Positions 7,539 through 15,922 of a stretch of 33,441 bases of DNA are shown piece after piece. Every line of letters starts with the position of its first letter. Within the stretch, counting starts at the first letter, position 1. Source of the DNA: Candidatus Competibacteraceae bacterium. GTDB taxonomy: Bacteria; Pseudomonadota; Gammaproteobacteria; Competibacterales; Competibacteraceae. The DNA lies in NCBI GenBank assembly GCA_003989065.1, contig RXIW01000044.1, positions 1 through 33,441 of the forward strand, read 5' to 3'. The translations under genes were made by a program, and so were the position numbers. The notes under the pieces were generated by a model. That model had not been told where the DNA came from, made no database searches, and saw only the letters and a list, made by a program, of their open reading frames with translations.

Positions 7539-9731
7539 ATGAAACCAATGAAAGCAGGCGGCGGCTGGCCGGTCATTCGCTACGCTTGGCGCAAAGCGAT
7601 CGAAGGAGGACCGTTACGCCTGTTCCGCGCCATGCGCAGCAAGAATGCCTGCAAGAGTTGCGCACTCGGCATGGGCGGTCAGAAAGGCGGCATGGTCAAC
7701 GAAACCGGCCAATTTCCGCAAGTCTGCATCAAATCGTTGCAGGCGATGGTGGGCGATCTGCAGGACGCGATCCCTGCCGCATTCTGGTCCGAGCACGCCG
7801 TCTCCGAGTTGCAAAACTGGACCTCGCATCGCTTGGAGCACAGCGGACGCTTGGTACAACCGTTGTTGCTGCGCAGCGGTGATACTCATTTCCAACCCAT
7901 CAGCTGGACCGAGGCGCTCGACCGAATCATCGCCAAGCTGCGCGCGATCTCACCGGCGGAGACTTTCTGGTATTTCAGCGGTCGCAGCTCCAACGAAGCC
8001 AGTTTTCTGCTGCAATTGTTGGCCCGCTTCTACGGCAGCAACCACGTCAACAACGTCAGCTATTACTGTCATCAGGCCAGCGGGGTTGGCCTAACCAGCG
8101 TCACCGGCAGCGGAACCGCGACCCTCAGCCTCGACGATCTGCAACACGCCGATGTGGTCTTCCTGGTGGGGGGCAATCCGGCCAGCAATCATCCTCGCTT
8201 GATGCATGTGTTGATGCACGTTCGCCAGCGTGGTGGCCAGGTCGTGGTCATCAACCCCGTGCGCGAAACCGGGCTGGTGAATTTCCGCTCGCCCAGCGAG
8301 CTGAAAAGCCTGCTGTTCGGCACCGAGATCGCCAGCCTGTATCTGCAACCCGATATCGGCGGCGATTTGGCGCTGCTGAGCGCCATCGCCAAGCGCATCG
8401 ATGAAATCGGTGCGAGCGACGAAGCGTTCCTGACCGATCATTGTAACGGCTGGCCCGAATTGCGCGCCCAACTCCAGCGCTTCGACTGGCCGGAACTCTG
8501 CGCCCGCAGCGGTGTGGCGCGCGAACAGATCGATCAAGCCGCGCAACTGTATGCCAAGGGTCGCAACGTGGTGTTCGCCTGGACCATGGGCATCACTCAT
8601 CATCAATATGGGGTTGAGAACGTCCAGGCGATCGCGAATTTGGCGTTGATGCGCGGCATGGTGGGACGGCCACAGGCCGGCCTGCTACCGATCCGCGGTC
8701 ATTCCAATGTGCAAGGCATGGGTTCGGTCGGCGTCACCCCTAAACTCAAAGAGGCCATTGTCGCACGGCTGGAATCCCATTTCGGACTCCGCGTGCCGAC
8801 CACGCCGGGACTCGACACCCTCGCCTGTCTGGAAGCGGCCCATGCCGGACGGATGCGAGCGGCGCTGTGCCTCGGAGGCAATCTCTATGGCGCTTCCCCC
8901 GACTCGGCCTTCACCCGCGAGGCGCTGGCCCGACTCGACCTGCTCGTCCATCTCAGCACCAAACTCAATACCGGCCATGTGCAGGGTTTGGCTCAAGAGA
9001 CGCTGATCCTTCCCGTCCTGGCACGGGACGAGGAACCGCAAGCGACCACCCAGGAATCGATGTTCAACTACATCCGCCTAAGCGATGGCGGTCCGACCCG
9101 GCATGCAGGGCCACGCAGCGAAGTCCAGGTGATCGCCACGCTGGCAGCGGAGGTGTTGCACGGTAGAGGGACAACGCTCGATTGGCAGGCCATGGCCAGT
9201 ACCGGGCGCATTCGGGAAGCGATCGCGGCGGTCATTCCCGGTTTCGAGCCAATGGCCACGCTTGATGCCACCCGCGAGGAGTTTCATGTGCAAGGGCGTC
9301 TATTTCACGCGCCCCGTTTCGCCACGGCTGATGGCCGGGCGCAGCTACATGTGCACAGCCTCCCCACGCTCGATTGCGAAGAGGGCCGCTTGCGGCTGAT
9401 GACCGTCCGCAGCGAAGGACAATTCAATACCGTAGTCTACGAGGAAGAGGATCTTTATCGGGGCGTGGTCGGACGCGATGTGATCCTCCTGCACCCGGAG
9501 GATATCCAGCAGCAGGGACTCGCCGCGAATCAGCGGGTCACCGTGCGCAGCTCGACCGGAGCCTTGCCCGACATTCGCATCATCCCTTTCGAATCGATCA
9601 AGGCCGGCAACGCCTTGATGTATTATCCCGAGGCGAATGTGCTGGTCGGACGTGCTGTCGATCCTCAATCGCATACCCCGGCTTACAAGAATATCGCGAT
9701 TACCCTCGACCCCACGCCCCATTGCCGTTGA
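7539..9731 (+). CDS. FdhF/YdeP-family molybdopterin oxidoreductase
   Basis: The 730-residue cytoplasmic protein (no Tat signal) has the full layout of the YdeP branch of molybdopterin oxidoreductases. The N-terminus has CKSC (Cys38, Cys41) and Cys63. The molybdopterin domain has FYGSNHVNN and YCHQASGVG with Cys177-His178, where this branch has CHEP. GHSNVQG and GGNLYGASPD follow. A C-terminal dinucleotide-binding domain with TVRSEGQFNT completes it. GGGAGGA (7524-7530) lies 8 bases before ATG 7539. YdeP itself has been linked to acid resistance in E. coli; the substrate of the family is unsettled and formate dehydrogenase activity should not be assumed. Position directly behind ubiU-ubiV and facing ubiT suggests a role in anaerobic metabolism, perhaps electron supply. 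That link is inference from context. Confidence 0.88.
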   Translation: MKPMKAGGGWPVIRYAWRKAIEGGPLRLFRAMRSKNACKSCALGMGGQKGGMVNETGQFPQVCIKSLQAMVGDLQDAIPAAFWSEHAVSELQNWTSHRLEHSGRLVQPLLLRSGDTHFQPISWTEALDRIIAKLRAISPAETFWYFSGRSSNEASFLLQLLARFYGSNHVNNVSYYCHQASGVGLTSVTGSGTATLSLDDLQHADVVFLVGGNPASNHPRLMHVLMHVRQRGGQVVVINPVRETGLVNFRSPSELKSLLFGTEIASLYLQPDIGGDLALLSAIAKRIDEIGASDEAFLTDHCNGWPELRAQLQRFDWPELCARSGVAREQIDQAAQLYAKGRNVVFAWTMGITHHQYGVENVQAIANLALMRGMVGRPQAGLLPIRGHSNVQGMGSVGVTPKLKEAIVARLESHFGLRVPTTPGLDTLACLEAAHAGRMRAALCLGGNLYGASPDSAFTREALARLDLLVHLSTKLNTGHVQGLAQETLILPVLARDEEPQATTQESMFNYIRLSDGGPTRHAGPRSEVQVIATLAAEVLHGRGTTLDWQAMASTGRIREAIAAVIPGFEPMATLDATREEFHVQGRLFHAPRFATADGRAQLHVHSLPTLDCEEGRLRLMTVRSEGQFNTVVYEEEDLYRGVVGRDVILLHPEDIQQQGLAANQRVTVRSSTGALPDIRIIPFESIKAGNALMYYPEANVLVGRAVDPQSHTPAYKNIAITLDPTPHCR

Positions 9732-9761
9732 CCCTCGCCCGGCCGCGCGCGGAATACTGAC

Positions 9762-10268
9762 TTATCCGCTCAAGCGCTCGTAGGTCGCCATCAGGCCATT
9801 GGCGGCGCGCAGCAACGATGGCAAGGGTCCGCCCAAGGCATCGGGGTCCATGGCGTCCAACAGATTCTTGAGTTCCAGCCCCAGGGCGGTATCGCCTTCC
9901 ATCACCACCCGCCGATTGAAGAACAGCGTGTCGGAATCCTCGCGGCGGGTGATTAGCGCCAGGAAATCGTACAGCGTGCCGTTGATAGTCAGATCTGGCG
10001 CCTGCGCTCTCGAAACAGGCGCAAAGCCAGCGGGTCCGGTCAAGCGGAAGCGATACTCTACCTGGGCATCGCGGACCTTGACCGCCAACAACCGATCTTG
10101 CAGAAAATCGAATTCGCCCGCGCGAATACCGGCGGCAAACAGCACATTCAGCGCGGTGGTCAGCGCAGTCGAGTGCATCGACCCCGGAATCCAGCGCAGC
10201 GGCAAGGCCAATGGCGCAGGCAGCGTCGGACGCGGCGGTAGTTTGAACATGGCGGTGGGGTTGATCAT
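9762..10268 (-). CDS. ubiT: UbiT, SCP2-domain accessory factor for anaerobic ubiquinone synthesis
   Basis: The 168-residue protein carries an SCP2 sterol-carrier-like lipid-binding fold (about residues 40-150). The block LTINGTLYDFLALI is typical of UbiT (YhbT), as is DTLFFNRRVVMEGDTALGL. UbiT is the anaerobic counterpart of UbiJ and is thought to bind isoprenoid intermediates for the Ubi enzymes. The start is taken at ATG 10268; a second ATG at 10250 (MFKLPPRP) is possible because neither has a clear ribosome-binding site. The gene lies 43 bases behind rho on the same strand and ends 30 bases from the end of the oppositely oriented molybdopterin gene. It is therefore convergent with the ubiUV operon rather than in it. 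Confidence 0.9.
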   Translation of the reverse strand: MINPTAMFKLPPRPTLPAPLALPLRWIPGSMHSTALTTALNVLFAAGIRAGEFDFLQDRLLAVKVRDAQVEYRFRLTGPAGFAPVSRAQAPDLTINGTLYDFLALITRREDSDTLFFNRRVVMEGDTALGLELKNLLDAMDPDALGGPLPSLLRAANGLMATYERLSG

Positions 10269-10311
10269 ATGGATTGCAGATTGAGGAAGAATCGCCAGTG
10301 CAGGCCCGGTT

Positions 10312-11568
10312 TCAGCGCTTCATCGACTCGAAGAAATCCTTGTTGGTCCTGGTGTTCTTGAGCCGCTCCAGCAAGAATTCCATCGCCTGCAGTTCGTCCA
10401 TCGGGTGCAGCAGCTTACGCAGAATCCACATCTTCTGCAGATCGTCCGGATCGGCCAGCAACTCTTCGCGGCGAGTGCCGGAACGGTTGATGTCGATGGC
10501 CGGGAAGACTCGCTTCTCGGAAATACGCCGATCCAGGTGGATTTCCATGTTACCGGTGCCCTTGAATTCCTCGTAGATCACATCGTCCATGCGCGAACCG
10601 GTGTCGATCAGGGTGGTGGCGATGATGGTCAGCGAGCCGCCTTCTTCGATGTTGCGGGCTGCACCAAAGAAACGCTTGGGCTTTTGCAGGGCGTTGGCAT
10701 CCACACCGCCGGTCAACACCTTGCCCGAGGCCGGCACTACCGTGTTGTAGGCTCGCGCCAGCCGGGTGATCGAATCGAGCAGGATCACCACGTCGCGCTT
10801 GTGCTCGACCAGTCGCTTGGCCTTGTCGTTCACCATCTCCGCCACCTGGGTATGGCGAGTGGCCGGCTCGTCGAAGGTGCTGGCAATCACCTCGCCGCGC
10901 ACCGAACGCTGCATCTCGGTCACTTCCTCTGGTCGCTCGTCGATCAGCAGCACGATCAGATAGCATTCGGGATGGTTGGCGGCGATGCTCTGGGCGATGT
11001 TCTGCAGCATCATGGTCTTACCGGCCTTGGGCGGTGACACGATCAGGCCGCGCTGGCCCTTGCCGATCGGCGCGATCAGGTCGATCACCCGCGCCGTGAT
11101 GTCCTCGGTGCTGCCATTGCCACGCTCCAGGGTCAGCCGCTCGTCGGCATGAAGCGGGGTCAGGTTCTCGAACAGCACCTTGTTCTTGGAAGCTTCCGGC
11201 GGTTCGAAATTGATGTCGCCCACCTTGAGCAGGGCGAAATAGCGCTCGCCTTCCTTGGGAGGGCGGATCTTGCCGCTGACCGTATCGCCGGTACGCAGGT
11301 TGAAGCGGCGAATCTGGCTGGGTGAAACATAGATGTCGTCCGGGCCGGCCAGATACGAGCTGTCGGCGGAACGTAGAAAGCCAAAACCGTCTTGCAGGAT
11401 TTCCAGCACGCCATCGCCGGAAATATCCTCGCCGTTCTTGGCCAGCGCCTTGAGGATGGCGAAAATCACATCCTGTTTGCGAGATCGCGCCATACCTTCG
11501 AGCTTCAGTTCCTGGGCGATGGCGATCAAATCGGCAGCGGATTTCTTTTTGAGTTCGGTCAGATTCAT
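10312..11568 (-). CDS. rho: Transcription termination factor Rho
   Basis: The 418-residue hexameric RNA helicase ends transcription at Rho-dependent sites. The N-terminal helical domain starts [10 protein letters not shown]. The cold-shock-like RNA site DGFGFLRS is at 60-67. The P-loop PPKAGKT (179-185) has Lys181 and Lys184 at the same numbers as in E. coli. The Walker B region is [16 protein letters not shown]. Length is within one or two residues of the E. coli protein, and no insertion domain is present. It lies downstream of trxA, as in E. coli, with 186 bases between that hold a hairpin and a candidate promoter. No terminator is evident before ubiT. Confidence 0.98.
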   Translation of the reverse strand: MNLTELKKKSAADLIAIAQELKLEGMARSRKQDVIFAILKALAKNGEDISGDGVLEILQDGFGFLRSADSSYLAGPDDIYVSPSQIRRFNLRTGDTVSGKIRPPKEGERYFALLKVGDINFEPPEASKNKVLFENLTPLHADERLTLERGNGSTEDITARVIDLIAPIGKGQRGLIVSPPKAGKTMMLQNIAQSIAANHPECYLIVLLIDERPEEVTEMQRSVRGEVIASTFDEPATRHTQVAEMVNDKAKRLVEHKRDVVILLDSITRLARAYNTVVPASGKVLTGGVDANALQKPKRFFGAARNIEEGGSLTIIATTLIDTGSRMDDVIYEEFKGTGNMEIHLDRRISEKRVFPAIDINRSGTRREELLADPDDLQKMWILRKLLHPMDELQAMEFLLERLKNTRTNKDFFESMKR

Positions 11569-11667
11569 GGAGGCTGGATATTCGAGGCGCTGACAGGGCG
11601 CGCGGGGAGGGAAACGGGTGCTTGCGTATCGGGGAATGGGCCGGGCGGAGGCCAGGCGTGCGGAATG

Positions 11668-11695
11668 AGGATACAGTATGACCGCAGTGTGTCAG
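11668..11695 (-). promoter_or_regulatory. Candidate sigma-70 promoter of rho
   Basis: On the minus strand CTGACA (11695-11690) is five of six matches to the -35 consensus. It is followed after 16 bases by TATCCT (11673-11668), a four of six match to the -10 box. It stands about 100 bases upstream of the rho start and downstream of the trxA hairpin, which would let rho be expressed on its own. Support is by consensus matching only. Confidence 0.4.
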
Positions 11696-11717
11696 ACTAA
11701 ACTAGCATGGCAATTCG

Positions 11718-11745
11718 GCGGCGTCTACCCGAAAGCAGACGCCGC
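11718..11745 (-). terminator. Hairpin behind trxA
   Basis: There is a perfect 9-bp inverted repeat, GCGGCGTCT (11718-11726) and AGACGCCGC (11737-11745), with a 10-base loop. It lies 9 bases beyond the trxA stop. There is no T-run after it on the minus strand, so it may be a weak terminator or an mRNA 3'-end stabiliser rather than a full intrinsic terminator. Confidence 0.5.
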
Positions 11746-11754
11746 ATCGACAAC

Positions 11755-12084
11755 TCAGCCGAGGCTACTGTCGAGGAAGGCGGTCAATTGCGATTTGGAT
11801 AGAGCACCGACCTTGGTCGCTTCGACTTCGCCATTGCGGAACAGCATCAGCGTGGGAATGCCGCGAATGCCGTATCGGGGAGGCGTGTTCTGGTTCTCGT
11901 CCACATTCAGCTTGCAAACCTTGAGCCGGTCGGCGTAGTCCGCCGCGATCTCATCCAGAATCGGCGCGATCATCCGGCAAGGACCGCACCACTCGGCCCA
12001 ATAATCGACCAGGACCGGCGACTCGGACTGGAGTACCTCGGCTTCAAAAGTATCATCGGTAACATGCACGATTTGCTCGCTCAC
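11755..12084 (-). CDS. trxA: Thioredoxin 1
   Basis: The 109-residue cytoplasmic disulfide reductase has active site WCGPC (residues 32-36, Cys33 and Cys36) and the cis-proline loop GIPTLMLF. Length matches TrxA (108-109). The start is GTG at 12084, which gives [10 protein letters not shown] and has GGAG nine bases upstream. The frame remains open for about 69 more codons upstream, but that extension has no thioredoxin sequence and is leader DNA. trxA precedes rho and is divergent from rhlB, the same order as in E. coli, which supports all three calls. Confidence 0.96.
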   Translation of the reverse strand: MSEQIVHVTDDTFEAEVLQSESPVLVDYWAEWCGPCRMIAPILDEIAADYADRLKVCKLNVDENQNTPPRYGIRGIPTLMLFRNGEVEATKVGALSKSQLTAFLDSSLG

Positions 12085-12177
12085 GGAATATTTCTCCGAA
12101 TTCGGAATGATGAAGATGGGATGACCAATCGTCCGCAGGGCGACAGGCGGCACCGGACAGACGGCGCAATTCGCTGA

Positions 12178-12201
12178 AATGGACTCTGGAATGGACTCTG
12201 A
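12178..12201. repeat. Two tandem 12-bp units upstream of trxA
   Basis: AATGGACTCTGG (12178-12189) is followed at once by AATGGACTCTGA (12190-12201), differing at the last base only. It lies in the 290-bp region between the divergent trxA and rhlB starts. It may be a simple duplication or a paired protein-binding site. The rest of this region shows no promoter that I can place with confidence. Confidence 0.6.
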
Positions 12202-12374
12202 CCAGATACCGCCGCTGAGCGGGCAACCACGAAAATCGGTGGTGTGCGGCGTCGTTCGGCGATATTGTGGCAAAATAACGGGTCGGGGCACAAATTTCTT
12301 TATTCATTTCAGCCCAAACCGGGCGCTCGTGCAAGCCCCCAAACCCTGCTGACTCGGGATCGTCGCCAAACCTT

Positions 12375-13649
12375 ATGCAAAAAGATCATCTGACTCATGT
12401 CCCGTTTTCCTCGCTCGGCCTGAACGATGCCCTGCTGGAAAGCCTGGAGGACGCCGGTTTTACCTATTGTACGCCGATTCAGGCCGCCACTCTGCCTCTG
12501 GCGCTGCAGGGCCAGGACATCGCCGGCCAGGCCCAGACCGGCACCGGCAAGACCGCCGCCTTTCTGCTAGCGGCGTTGCACCACCTGATGGAAACGCCGG
12601 TTCCGGAAGATCGGGTCGGCCCCTGGACCATAGTCATCGCCCCGACCCGCGAACTGGCGGTGCAGATCCACCGGGACGCCGAGCTACTCGGGCGCTACAC
12701 CGGGCTCAAGTTCGCCGCCGTCTATGGCGGAACCGGCTACGACAATCAGCGTCGGCAGCTCGAAGGCGGAGTGGACGTGCTGATCGGCACGCCTGGCCGT
12801 CTGATCGATTACTACAAACAGGGCGTCTATAAGCTGAACAACATCGAGGTCGTGGTGCTGGACGAGGCCGACCGCATGTTCGACCTCGGCTTCATCGCCG
12901 ACATCCGCTATCTGCTGCGCAAGATGCCGCCGCCGGGCCAACGCATCAACATGCTGTTCTCGGCCACCCTGAGCAACCGGGTCATGGAGCTGGCCTACGA
13001 GCACATGAACAGCCCGCAGGTGACCCGGATCGAAGCCGAGCACGTCACCGCCGACAACGTCCGCCAGGTGCTGTACCATGTTTCCGCGCACGACAAGATT
13101 GCGCTACTGTTGGGCGTGCTGCGCCAACAGGACCCCAAACGCACCATGATCTTCGTCAACACCAAGCGGGCGGCGGATCGGGTGACCGGATATCTGCTGG
13201 GCAACGGCTACGAAGCCGAAGTCCTGTCCGGCGACATTCCCCAGAACAAGCGGTTGCGGCTGCTGGAATCGTTCCAGCGCGGGGAACTACCGATCATGGT
13301 GGCGACCGACGTCGCGGCACGCGGCCTGCATATTCCCGACGTAACCCACGTCATCAACTTCGATCTGCCCCAGGATCGGGAGGATTATGTTCACCGCATC
13401 GGCCGGACCGCCCGCATCGGCGCCAGCGGCGAGGCCATCAGCTTCGCCTGCGAGGAATACGTCTATTCGTTGCCGGATATCGAAGATTTCATCGGCCAGA
13501 AGCTCCCGGTGCTGCCGATCGGCGAAGAACTGCTGCCGGAATTCAAGCCGCCCAAGCGCCTGGAGCGGCGGCGGCCCCCGCTGGCCAGCAACGAACATCG
13601 CGGTCGAGGTCGCGCGCCGCACCGGCGACCGCCGGCCAACCGCGCTTGA
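12375..13649 (+). CDS. rhlB: ATP-dependent RNA helicase RhlB
   Basis: This is a 424-residue DEAD-box helicase. The Q motif is [10 protein letters not shown] (29-38), Walker A is AQTGTGKT (53-60), DEAD is at 163-166 and SAT at 196-198. C-terminal helicase motifs [14 protein letters not shown] and [10 protein letters not shown] follow. It ends in a basic arginine-rich tail (after about 395), as RhlB proteins do. RhlB unwinds structured RNA for the RNase E degradosome. Length (E. coli 421) and divergence from trxA-rho support RhlB rather than RhlE or SrmB. The ribosome-binding site before ATG 12375 is weak. The next gene starts 25 bases later on the same strand. Confidence 0.94.
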   Translation: MQKDHLTHVPFSSLGLNDALLESLEDAGFTYCTPIQAATLPLALQGQDIAGQAQTGTGKTAAFLLAALHHLMETPVPEDRVGPWTIVIAPTRELAVQIHRDAELLGRYTGLKFAAVYGGTGYDNQRRQLEGGVDVLIGTPGRLIDYYKQGVYKLNNIEVVVLDEADRMFDLGFIADIRYLLRKMPPPGQRINMLFSATLSNRVMELAYEHMNSPQVTRIEAEHVTADNVRQVLYHVSAHDKIALLLGVLRQQDPKRTMIFVNTKRAADRVTGYLLGNGYEAEVLSGDIPQNKRLRLLESFQRGELPIMVATDVAARGLHIPDVTHVINFDLPQDREDYVHRIGRTARIGASGEAISFACEEYVYSLPDIEDFIGQKLPVLPIGEELLPEFKPPKRLERRRPPLASNEHRGRGRAPHRRPPANRA

Positions 13650-13674
13650 CCCCCTCTCCGACAGGTAACGTGCG

Positions 13675-15198
13675 ATGACCATGCAAAACCCAGCCTTGCA
13701 AGGCGGCGTGGCGAGCGGCCACCCACAGGTGACCGAAGCGGCCGGCGCCATTCTGCGAGCGGGCGGCAATGCCTTCGATGCGGTGGTAGCAGCCGGTTTC
13801 GCCTCCGCCGTGGTCGAACCGGCGCTGACCAGTCTGGGCGGCGGCGGGTTTTTACTGGCGCGGACCGCCTGGGGCCAGGCGATCCTGTTCGATTTCTTCG
13901 TGGACACGCCGGGACAGGGTCTGCAACCCCACGCCCTGGAGCCGCATTTCCTACCGGTCACGGTCCAGTTTCCCGGCAGCGAGCAGATCTTCAACATTGG
14001 ACTGGGATCGGCGGCGGTGCCTGGGGTCCTGCGCGGCTATCTGCACATCCACCGGCGGCTGGGCCGCCTGCCGCTGCCGGAAATCCTGGCCCCGGCCATC
14101 CATCTGGCGCGCGAAGGCGTGGCGCTCAATGCCAAGCAGGCTTATTTTCTCCAACTGCTGACCCCGATCATGACCCTGACCGCCACCGGTCGAGACTTGT
14201 TCATGCTGCAGGGCCGCACCCCGATCGAGGGTGACGTGCTCCACAATCAGGACCTGGCGGCATTTCTGGAAACGCTGCCGTTCGACGGCGAACGAGAATT
14301 CTACGAGGGTGGGCTGGCCCAGCGGATCGCGGCCGACATGCGCGACAATGGCGGGCTGCTGACCAGTGCCGATCTGGCCGCCTGCCGGGTGATCGAACGC
14401 GCACCGCTGCCGGTCGACTATCGCGGTCATCGGCTGCTGACCAATCCGCCGCCTTCGTTCGGCGGTTCGCTGTTGGCGCTGTCGCTCCGGCTACTGGAAG
14501 CGCGCGAAGTGGCCGCGCTGGGCTTCGGCTCGCCGGCCCATCTGGCCCTGTTGGCCGCCGTCATGCAGGAAGTCGACCATCGGCGGGCCGAGGGCTATCT
14601 GAGTCCAGCCGATCTGGGCCAGCCCGGCCTGAGCCAAAGCCTGGAACGGGTCCGCACCGCTTCCGGCGGCACCACCCATATCAGCGTCTGCGACAACGAA
14701 GGCAATGCCGCCAGCATGACGACCTCCAACGGCGAGGGTTCCGGCTATTTCGTTCCCAGCACGGGCATCATGTTGAACAACATGATGGGCGAAGACGACC
14801 TGCATCCGGAGGGCTTCCACGTCAGCCCGCCGGGACTGCGGGTGTCCTCGATGATGTCGCCGTCGCTGCTGTTGGCCGGCGATCGCCTGCGGCTGGCGCT
14901 CGGCAGCGGCGGTAGCAAGCGCATCCGCACCGCCCTGCTGCAGGTGATCAGCCATGTGGCCGACTTCGACATGAGCCCACAGGCGGCGGTCGAAGCGCCA
15001 CGGCTACACTGGGATGGAAGCGACCTCCAGATCGAGCCGGGCTTTCCCGACGCCACGCTGGCAGCACTGGCCTCACGTTGGCCGATCAACGTTTGGACCG
15101 AGAAAAACGTGTACTTCGGCGGGGTACACGCCGTGGCTCCCACCGGTGACGGAGCCGGCGATCCGCGCCGAGGCGGCTCCGCCGCGACCATCGGCTAG
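13675..15198 (+). CDS. Gamma-glutamyltransferase-family Ntn hydrolase
   Basis: The 507-residue protein of the gamma-glutamyltranspeptidase family acts by autocleavage at a threonine. The large-subunit N-terminus (VASGHPQVTEAAGAILRAGG) and the block SLGGGGFLL are typical. The predicted nucleophile is Thr333 in GGTTHISVCD, and GEDDLHPEGFH follows in the small subunit. It is shorter than E. coli Ggt (580) and has no signal peptide, so it is probably cytoplasmic; the classical Ggt is periplasmic. The substrate could be glutathione or another gamma-glutamyl or acyl amide. Start ATG 13675 has AGGT upstream; ATG 13681 is an alternative. The stop overlaps the ribosome-binding site of the HAD gene, so the two form an operon. 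Confidence 0.88.
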   Translation: MTMQNPALQGGVASGHPQVTEAAGAILRAGGNAFDAVVAAGFASAVVEPALTSLGGGGFLLARTAWGQAILFDFFVDTPGQGLQPHALEPHFLPVTVQFPGSEQIFNIGLGSAAVPGVLRGYLHIHRRLGRLPLPEILAPAIHLAREGVALNAKQAYFLQLLTPIMTLTATGRDLFMLQGRTPIEGDVLHNQDLAAFLETLPFDGEREFYEGGLAQRIAADMRDNGGLLTSADLAACRVIERAPLPVDYRGHRLLTNPPPSFGGSLLALSLRLLEAREVAALGFGSPAHLALLAAVMQEVDHRRAEGYLSPADLGQPGLSQSLERVRTASGGTTHISVCDNEGNAASMTTSNGEGSGYFVPSTGIMLNNMMGEDDLHPEGFHVSPPGLRVSSMMSPSLLLAGDRLRLALGSGGSKRIRTALLQVISHVADFDMSPQAAVEAPRLHWDGSDLQIEPGFPDATLAALASRWPINVWTEKNVYFGGVHAVAPTGDGAGDPRRGGSAATIG

Positions 15199-15211
15199 GA
15201 GAACATTCGAC

Positions 15212-15859
15212 ATGACACAAGACAACGCGCTTGGCGACCCCTCGTCGGAACTGGCCATCGCGCCCTGGATCCAGGGCCTGATCTTCGACTGCGACGGTAC
15301 CCTAGTCGACACCCTGCCCTTGCACTACGCCGCTTGGCGGGAGACGTTCACGGCCTGGAACCTGCCGTTTTCGCTGGAGTTTCTGCTCCGCCACAACGGC
15401 AAGCCGACCGATCAGATCGTAGCCCTCTACAATGCCGAGTTCAGCCAACTGGTCGATGTCGCCCAGTTCACGGCGGACAAGGAACAGCGGGTTCACGCTC
15501 TGTTGGGCCAGGCCCGACCGCTGGAGCCGGTGGCCGCGTTGGCGCGACGCTATCACAGCCGCCTGCCCATGGCCGTGGTGTCAGGCAGCAACCGGGACAA
15601 CGTGGAACGAGCGCTGCAGGCGGCCGGACTGTACGCCCTGTTCGCGGTCATTCTGACTGCCGATGATGGTCTGCCAGCCAAACCCGCGCCGGATCTGTTC
15701 CTGGCGGCGGCCCGCCGCCTGGGCGTGGAAGCCCACCGCTGCCAAGTGTTCGAGGATGCCGACAACGGCCTGGAAGCCGCCCGTCGCGCCGGGATGCTGG
15801 CCACCGATGTGCGCCCCTTCGGCGGCGGCTACCGGCCCGAAGCGCTGAACACCCGCTAA
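15212..15859 (+). CDS. HAD-family hydrolase, beta-phosphoglucomutase-like
   Basis: The 215-residue soluble protein belongs to HAD subclass IA. Motif I is FDCDGTLVDT (nucleophile Asp26, acid/base Asp28), motif II Ser124 in VVSGSNRDN, motif III Lys157 in LPAKPAPD and motif IV FEDADNG (Glu181, Asp182). The helical cap lies at about 38-105. The closest general class is beta-phosphoglucomutase / sugar-phosphate phosphatase; substrate is not predictable from sequence. ATG 15212 is preceded by AGGAGA (15197-15202), which overlaps the upstream TAG. It is the last gene of the rhlB-side run and converges on prlC. Confidence 0.87.
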   Translation: MTQDNALGDPSSELAIAPWIQGLIFDCDGTLVDTLPLHYAAWRETFTAWNLPFSLEFLLRHNGKPTDQIVALYNAEFSQLVDVAQFTADKEQRVHALLGQARPLEPVAALARRYHSRLPMAVVSGSNRDNVERALQAAGLYALFAVILTADDGLPAKPAPDLFLAAARRLGVEAHRCQVFEDADNGLEAARRAGMLATDVRPFGGGYRPEALNTR

Positions 15860-15883
15860 ACGGCGCCCGATCCAGTCATGACA

Positions 15884-15916
15884 CGCCCCTGACCCCAGAA
15901 TCGGGGTCAAGGGGCG
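15884..15916. terminator. Stem-loop between convergent HAD gene and prlC
   Basis: The inverted repeat CGCCCCTGACCCC (15884-15896) pairs with GGGGTCAAGGGGCG (15903-15916), with one bulged A and a 6-base loop. It stands in the 63-bp gap between two convergent genes and could end transcription from both sides. T-runs are absent on both strands, so the call rests on position and stem strength. Confidence 0.55.
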
Positions 15917-15922
15917 ATAGCG

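Noticed and set aside
7539-9731. Calling the molybdopterin enzyme a formate dehydrogenase
   Set aside because: The N-terminal cysteine pattern and the CHQ active-site block match the YdeP branch, whose substrate is unsettled, not the selenocysteine/cysteine formate dehydrogenases.
12085-12291. N-terminal extension of thioredoxin to 12291
   Set aside because: TrxA is about 109 residues; GTG 12084 has a good ribosome-binding site, and the extension contains the 12-bp repeat and no signal peptide.
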